Assembly (NCBI GenBank): GCA_020345785.1
Contig: CP070771.1
Location: 4,777,771 to 4,785,477 of the forward strand
Length of the DNA stretch: 7,707 nucleotides
From: Desulfobacterales bacterium
GTDB taxonomy: Bacteria; Desulfobacterota; Desulfobacteria; Desulfobacterales; JAFDCJ01
Direction of reading: 5' to 3'
Shown: in pieces, positions 4,889-7,707 of the stretch
Numbering within the stretch: the first letter of the stretch is position 1
How the letters are laid out: the number at the start of each line of letters is the position of its first letter
Made by a program: the position numbers and the translations under genes
Notes under the pieces: model-generated
Told to the model about the DNA's origin: nothing
Databases searched by the model: none
Seen by the model: only the letters and a program-made list of their open reading frames with translations

Positions 4889-5950
4889 TTAACTTCCCGC
4901 AGCTTCGCCGGAGGCGAGTTGCAAGTCCTCGGCATAGGCGAAAAGCGCCGGCGTGCCGCCGGTGTGCAGGAAGACAACGATCTCATTTTCGCTGATTCTT
5001 TTCCGGCGGATGTGGTCTATGAGGCCTGCCATCGCCTTGCTCGTGTAAACCGGATCGAGGATGATTCCTTCGGTTTCGGCTACCAGTTTCAGGGCCTGGC
5101 GGCATTCGGGCGTCATGACCCCGTAGCGCTCGCCCACATAAGCATCCTCATTGTGGATCTCCTCCGGTCGAAACGCAACATTGAGACCCAGTCGTTCGGC
5201 GGTCGCATTGGCGATCCGGGCAATATCCGTGCGGCGGTCCTCATTCCAGCGGATGGGTGTGATACCAACCACTTTGGTTTTGCGGCCCAGCGCTTTCGCA
5301 CCCAACGCCAGTCCGGCGGGCGTAATATTGGCGCCGGCCAGGTAGATAGAATCGGCTTCCAAGCCTTGCTGCTGAAGCTGGACATCAAGCTCCAGGAAGG
5401 CGTTGACATAGCCGACGGCCGCCAATGAGAGCGTCGGCAGACCAAAGGGGTTCATCAGGTAGGGTTTGCGCCCCTGCCGTTTGAGTGCTTCGGCTCTTTC
5501 CTCCAGCAGCGGCGGAAGCTGCTGCAAGTCTTCGCCCTCCACAATGGTAACCTCAGCGCCAAGGAGATGGTCCAACAGGAGGTTGCCCTGCAGGGCGGCA
5601 CCCTTGACACCATGTTTCAGGACCAACACCGTCTGCATCCCTAATTTGCAGGCCGCCGCAGCTGTCTGACGGCACCAGTTGGACTGTGAGCCGGCGCCGA
5701 TGACGATGGTGTCGGCCCCCTGCTGCCGGGCCTCGGCAAAAATAAATTCCAATTGCCGGGTCTTATTGCCGCCGAAGGCCAGGCCGGTGCAGTCATCGCG
5801 CTTCATCCAAATCTGCGGCCCTCCCAGCGCTTTCGACAGACGGGGACAAAACTCCAAAGGCGTTGGGAGATGTGCAATTGGTAAGCGGGCAATTTTGTCG
5901 ATGCGGGACTGCAGGGCTTCGCGGGAAAAGGTTTGATTGTCGTTTGACAT
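4889..5950 (-). CDS. PLP-dependent D-cysteine desulfhydrase / ACC deaminase family enzyme
   Basis: The protein belongs to the tryptophan-synthase-beta-fold group that includes D-cysteine desulfhydrase, ACC deaminase and cysteate sulfo-lyase. From ATG 5950 (353 residues, usual for the family): AHLPTPLE near the start; K63 in FGGNKTRQLEF is the PLP Schiff-base lysine; QSNW (89-92) aligns with the substrate-carboxylate loop QSNH; ERYGV (Y276) and LDPVYTSKAMAGL (Y302) hold the two active-site tyrosines known from DcyD; HTGGTPALFAY (329-339) closes the site. The phosphate loop, normally Ser/Gly/Thr-rich, reads AGANITPAG (205-213), keeping the Thr but little of the Gly; this and W92 for His suggest a different substrate from classical DcyD. 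Members release ammonia plus a keto acid and, for cysteine, sulfide. AAGGAG (5965-5960) is 9 nt from ATG 5950 but only 3 nt from the in-frame ATG 5956, so 5950 is preferred. Cytoplasmic, apparently monocistronic. Confidence 0.85.
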   Translation of the reverse strand: MSNDNQTFSREALQSRIDKIARLPIAHLPTPLEFCPRLSKALGGPQIWMKRDDCTGLAFGGNKTRQLEFIFAEARQQGADTIVIGAGSQSNWCRQTAAAACKLGMQTVLVLKHGVKGAALQGNLLLDHLLGAEVTIVEGEDLQQLPPLLEERAEALKRQGRKPYLMNPFGLPTLSLAAVGYVNAFLELDVQLQQQGLEADSIYLAGANITPAGLALGAKALGRKTKVVGITPIRWNEDRRTDIARIANATAERLGLNVAFRPEEIHNEDAYVGERYGVMTPECRQALKLVAETEGIILDPVYTSKAMAGLIDHIRRKRISENEIVVFLHTGGTPALFAYAEDLQLASGEAAGS

Positions 5951-6022
5951 GTTCATAATCTCCTTCAGATGTATTCAGGATTCCATTTTTCCACCCCCCC
6001 AAAGGCGGATCTTCGACATTGC

Positions 6023-6050
6023 ATTATTCCAGGGGGTATCTGACGGCCAA
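6023..6050 (-). promoter_or_regulatory. Weak candidate promoter for the PLP enzyme gene
   Basis: On the minus strand TTGGCC (6050-6045), a 16-bp spacer and AATAAT (6028-6023) lie downstream of the hairpin that follows comM and about 70 bp ahead of the start codon. The -35 is a poor match, so this is only the best candidate in the 160-bp gap. Confidence 0.3.
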
Positions 6051-6076
6051 CGCCATCCCTTTGGGGTGAAGTCAAA

Positions 6077-6100
6077 CCCCGCCGGCGGGGCCTTCGGGCC
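6077..6100 (-). terminator. GC-rich hairpins after comM, possible terminator
   Basis: Two adjoining palindromes lie 8-31 bp beyond the comM stop: GGCCCGAAGGCC (6100-6089, stem GGCC with a CGAA loop) and the perfect CCCCGCCGGCGGGG (6090-6077), followed on the minus strand by only TTT. The stems are strong but the U-run is short, so termination efficiency is uncertain. Confidence 0.4.
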
Positions 6101-6108
6101 AGGATTCT

Positions 6109-7644
6109 TTACTTCAACTGACTGCCCCGATCCAGGTTGCGGTATTGAATCGCTTCGGAAATGTGGTCGACCTGGATATCCTGCTTGTCTTCCAGATCCG
6201 CGATTGTGCGGGCGATTTTCAATACGCGGTTAAAGGCGCGGGCCGAAAGGCCCAGCTTGTCGATGGCCGATTCCAGCAGGCTGCGCGAGGCGTCATCGAT
6301 TTTACAATGGGTTTTGATGTGGCGGCTGCCCATCTGGGCGTTGCAGTAGATTTTGGCGCGGCCAAACCGCCGGGATTGAATATCGCGGGCGGCTGCCACC
6401 CGTTGACGAATGTCCTGCGAGGGCTCGGCGTAGGATTCTTTCATCAAGTCTTTGTAGGGCACGGCCGGCACTTCCACGTGGATGTCGATGCGGTCCAACA
6501 GCGGGCCGGATATTTTGGAGCGGTAGCGGTGAATCTGCTGGTACGAGCAGCGGCAGGCATGCTTCGGATCCGACAGATACCCGCAGGGGCAGGGGTTCAT
6601 GGCAGCCACCAGCATAAAGCTGGCGGGGTAGGTCAGGGTGGTGGAGGCGCGGGATATGGTGACCTTTAAATCTTCCAGGGGCTGGCGCAGCACCTCCAGG
6701 ACATGCTTTTTAAACTCGGGCAGTTCATCCAGAAACAATACCCCATGGTGGGCCAGGCTGACCTCACCGGGCCGGGGAATATGCCCGCCGCCGATCAGTC
6801 CCGCATCGGAGATCGTGTGGTGGGGTGAGCGAAACGGCCTTGTGGTAATCAGGGCCTGATCTTTTTCCATCAGGCCCACGACGCTGAATATCTTGGACGT
6901 TTCGATGGCTTCTTCAAATGTGATCGGCGGCAGGATCGTCGGCAGGCGTTTGGCCAGCATGGTTTTGCCGGAACCGGGCGGTCCGATCATAATTAAATTA
7001 TGACCGCCGGCGGCCGCGATTTCCAGCGCGCGTTTGACATGTTCCTGGCCCATGACTTCAGCATAGTCCAGCTCGAATTGGCCATCCTTTTCAAAGATGG
7101 CGGAAATGTCCATCTTCTGCGGCGCCAACTCTGCAAAGCCTCTTAAGAAGGCCACCACCTGGGACAGGGTCTGCACCGGCAGCACGTCGATATCGGTCAC
7201 CACCGATGCCTCGCGACCGTTTTCATAAGGGACCATAATCGCCTTGTAGCCGGCTTCTTTGGCGGCCAGGGCCATGGGCAAAGAACCTTTCACCGCTTTG
7301 ACGCGGCCGTCCAGCGACAGTTCGCCCAGAATCAGGTACTGAGAGATGGTCTTCTGGGGGATGGTGCCGGTGGCCGCCAGGATGCCCAGGGCAATCGGCA
7401 GATCAAATCCGGTTCCTTCTTTTTTGATATCGGCCGGTGCTAAATTGACGGTAATGCGGTCGTCGGGGAAACGATAACCGGAATTGCTGATGGCCGACTT
7501 CACCCGTTCCTTGCTTTCTTTGACCGAGGCCTCCGGAAGCCCGACGGTCGTAAAGGTCGGCAATCCTGAGGTAATATCGACTTCCACTTCCACGCGATAG
7601 GCGTTTATTCCAAGCACCGCGCTGCTGAGAACCTTGGCCAGCAA
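6109..7644 (-). CDS. comM: ComM / YifB family AAA+ ATPase (Mg-chelatase-like)
   Basis: The layout is that of ComM (YifB), about 505-510 residues. Numbering from the TTG start: an N-terminal ChlI/Lon-C-like domain (about 1-150; [20 protein letters not shown], then [18 protein letters not shown] and [15 protein letters not shown]); an AAA+ domain with Walker A GPPGSGKT (221-228), Walker B GVLFLDE (301-307), AAMNPCPCG (347-355) and LLDRIDIHV (382-390); four cysteines C352, C354, C364 and C366 that probably bind zinc; and a C-terminal Mg-chelatase domain with [20 protein letters not shown]. In Vibrio cholerae ComM is a hexameric helicase driving branch migration in natural transformation; the gene is also common in bacteria not known to be competent. 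An upstream ATG at 7704 would add 20 basic residues encoded in a palindromic repeat; TTG 7644, with AGGAG (7656-7652) at 7-nt spacing and matching the family N-terminus, is the better start. Confidence 0.93.
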   Translation of the reverse strand: MLAKVLSSAVLGINAYRVEVEVDITSGLPTFTTVGLPEASVKESKERVKSAISNSGYRFPDDRITVNLAPADIKKEGTGFDLPIALGILAATGTIPQKTISQYLILGELSLDGRVKAVKGSLPMALAAKEAGYKAIMVPYENGREASVVTDIDVLPVQTLSQVVAFLRGFAELAPQKMDISAIFEKDGQFELDYAEVMGQEHVKRALEIAAAGGHNLIMIGPPGSGKTMLAKRLPTILPPITFEEAIETSKIFSVVGLMEKDQALITTRPFRSPHHTISDAGLIGGGHIPRPGEVSLAHHGVLFLDELPEFKKHVLEVLRQPLEDLKVTISRASTTLTYPASFMLVAAMNPCPCGYLSDPKHACRCSYQQIHRYRSKISGPLLDRIDIHVEVPAVPYKDLMKESYAEPSQDIRQRVAAARDIQSRRFGRAKIYCNAQMGSRHIKTHCKIDDASRSLLESAIDKLGLSARAFNRVLKIARTIADLEDKQDIQVDHISEAIQYRNLDRGSQLK

Positions 7645-7680
7645 ATCGCGTCTCCTCTTTCTTCTATCATTGAGCCTTTT

Positions 7681-7705
7681 GTTGGGTTTCGTTCCTCTAC
7701 CCAAC
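7681..7705. repeat. REP-like palindrome upstream of comM
   Basis: GTTGGGT (7681-7687) and ACCCAAC (7699-7705) form a 7-bp stem with an 11-bp loop. TTGGGT and ACCCAACCT match arm sequences of the 78-bp palindrome at 4769-4846, and GTTGGGTTTCG also occurs at 4730-4740. The element begins 36 bp upstream of the comM TTG start and probably continues past the window edge. Confidence 0.6.
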
Positions 7706-7707
7706 CT

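Noticed and set aside
4874..5428. 184-codon plus-strand frame opposite the PLP enzyme gene
   Set aside because: Antisense shadow of a well-supported conserved gene, with no SD or family resemblance.
6145..6669. 174-codon plus-strand frame opposite comM
   Set aside because: Antisense shadow caused by GC-rich codon bias in comM.

Overview
This looks like a chromosomal window from a moderately GC-rich Gram-negative bacterium. The Fic remnant, the M23 paralogues and the dispersed GTTGGGT-type palindromes would fit a Desulfobacterota-like genome. That placement is an inference from general impression; no marker gene here fixes the taxonomy.

There are three zones. (1) Left edge: the first 41 codons of an S33 proline-iminopeptidase-like alpha/beta hydrolase (minus strand), with a good SD and a near-consensus sigma70-type promoter. 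(2) An eroded accessory zone, about 300-4890. It holds a Fic-family gene reduced to its N- and C-terminal ends, a 5'-truncated copy of an M23 metallopeptidase gene, a 691-residue polytopic membrane protein of no family I recognise, an AT-rich stretch with a promoter, operator-like repeats and a possible 39-codon ORF, and the full-length M23 paralogue. A spacer with nested palindromes follows. (3) A housekeeping-like zone, about 4889-7707: a PLP-dependent D-cysteine desulfhydrase/ACC deaminase family enzyme, then comM (YifB), both on the minus strand, with a GC-rich hairpin between them and another palindromic repeat just upstream of comM.

Except for the Fic remnant and the tiny ORF, every gene is on the minus strand, but the gaps are 80 to 570 bp, so no tight operon is visible. 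The most interesting part is the accessory zone. Two direct copies of the M23 3' half (about 90% identical DNA over 370 bp by hand count) bracket the membrane-protein gene. A TTGACYWAGTTGAC motif recurs three times near the edges of these blocks, twice just downstream of a -10-like sequence and twice as the ends of a 228-bp inverted-repeat unit. This suggests repeated insertion, duplication and loss of small cassettes, perhaps toxin-antitoxin-like. Whether the membrane protein and the M23 peptidase work together cannot be decided from the sequence. I did not find a demonstrable new system. The candidates are the membrane protein with its M23 neighbour, and the TTGACYWAGTTGAC module.
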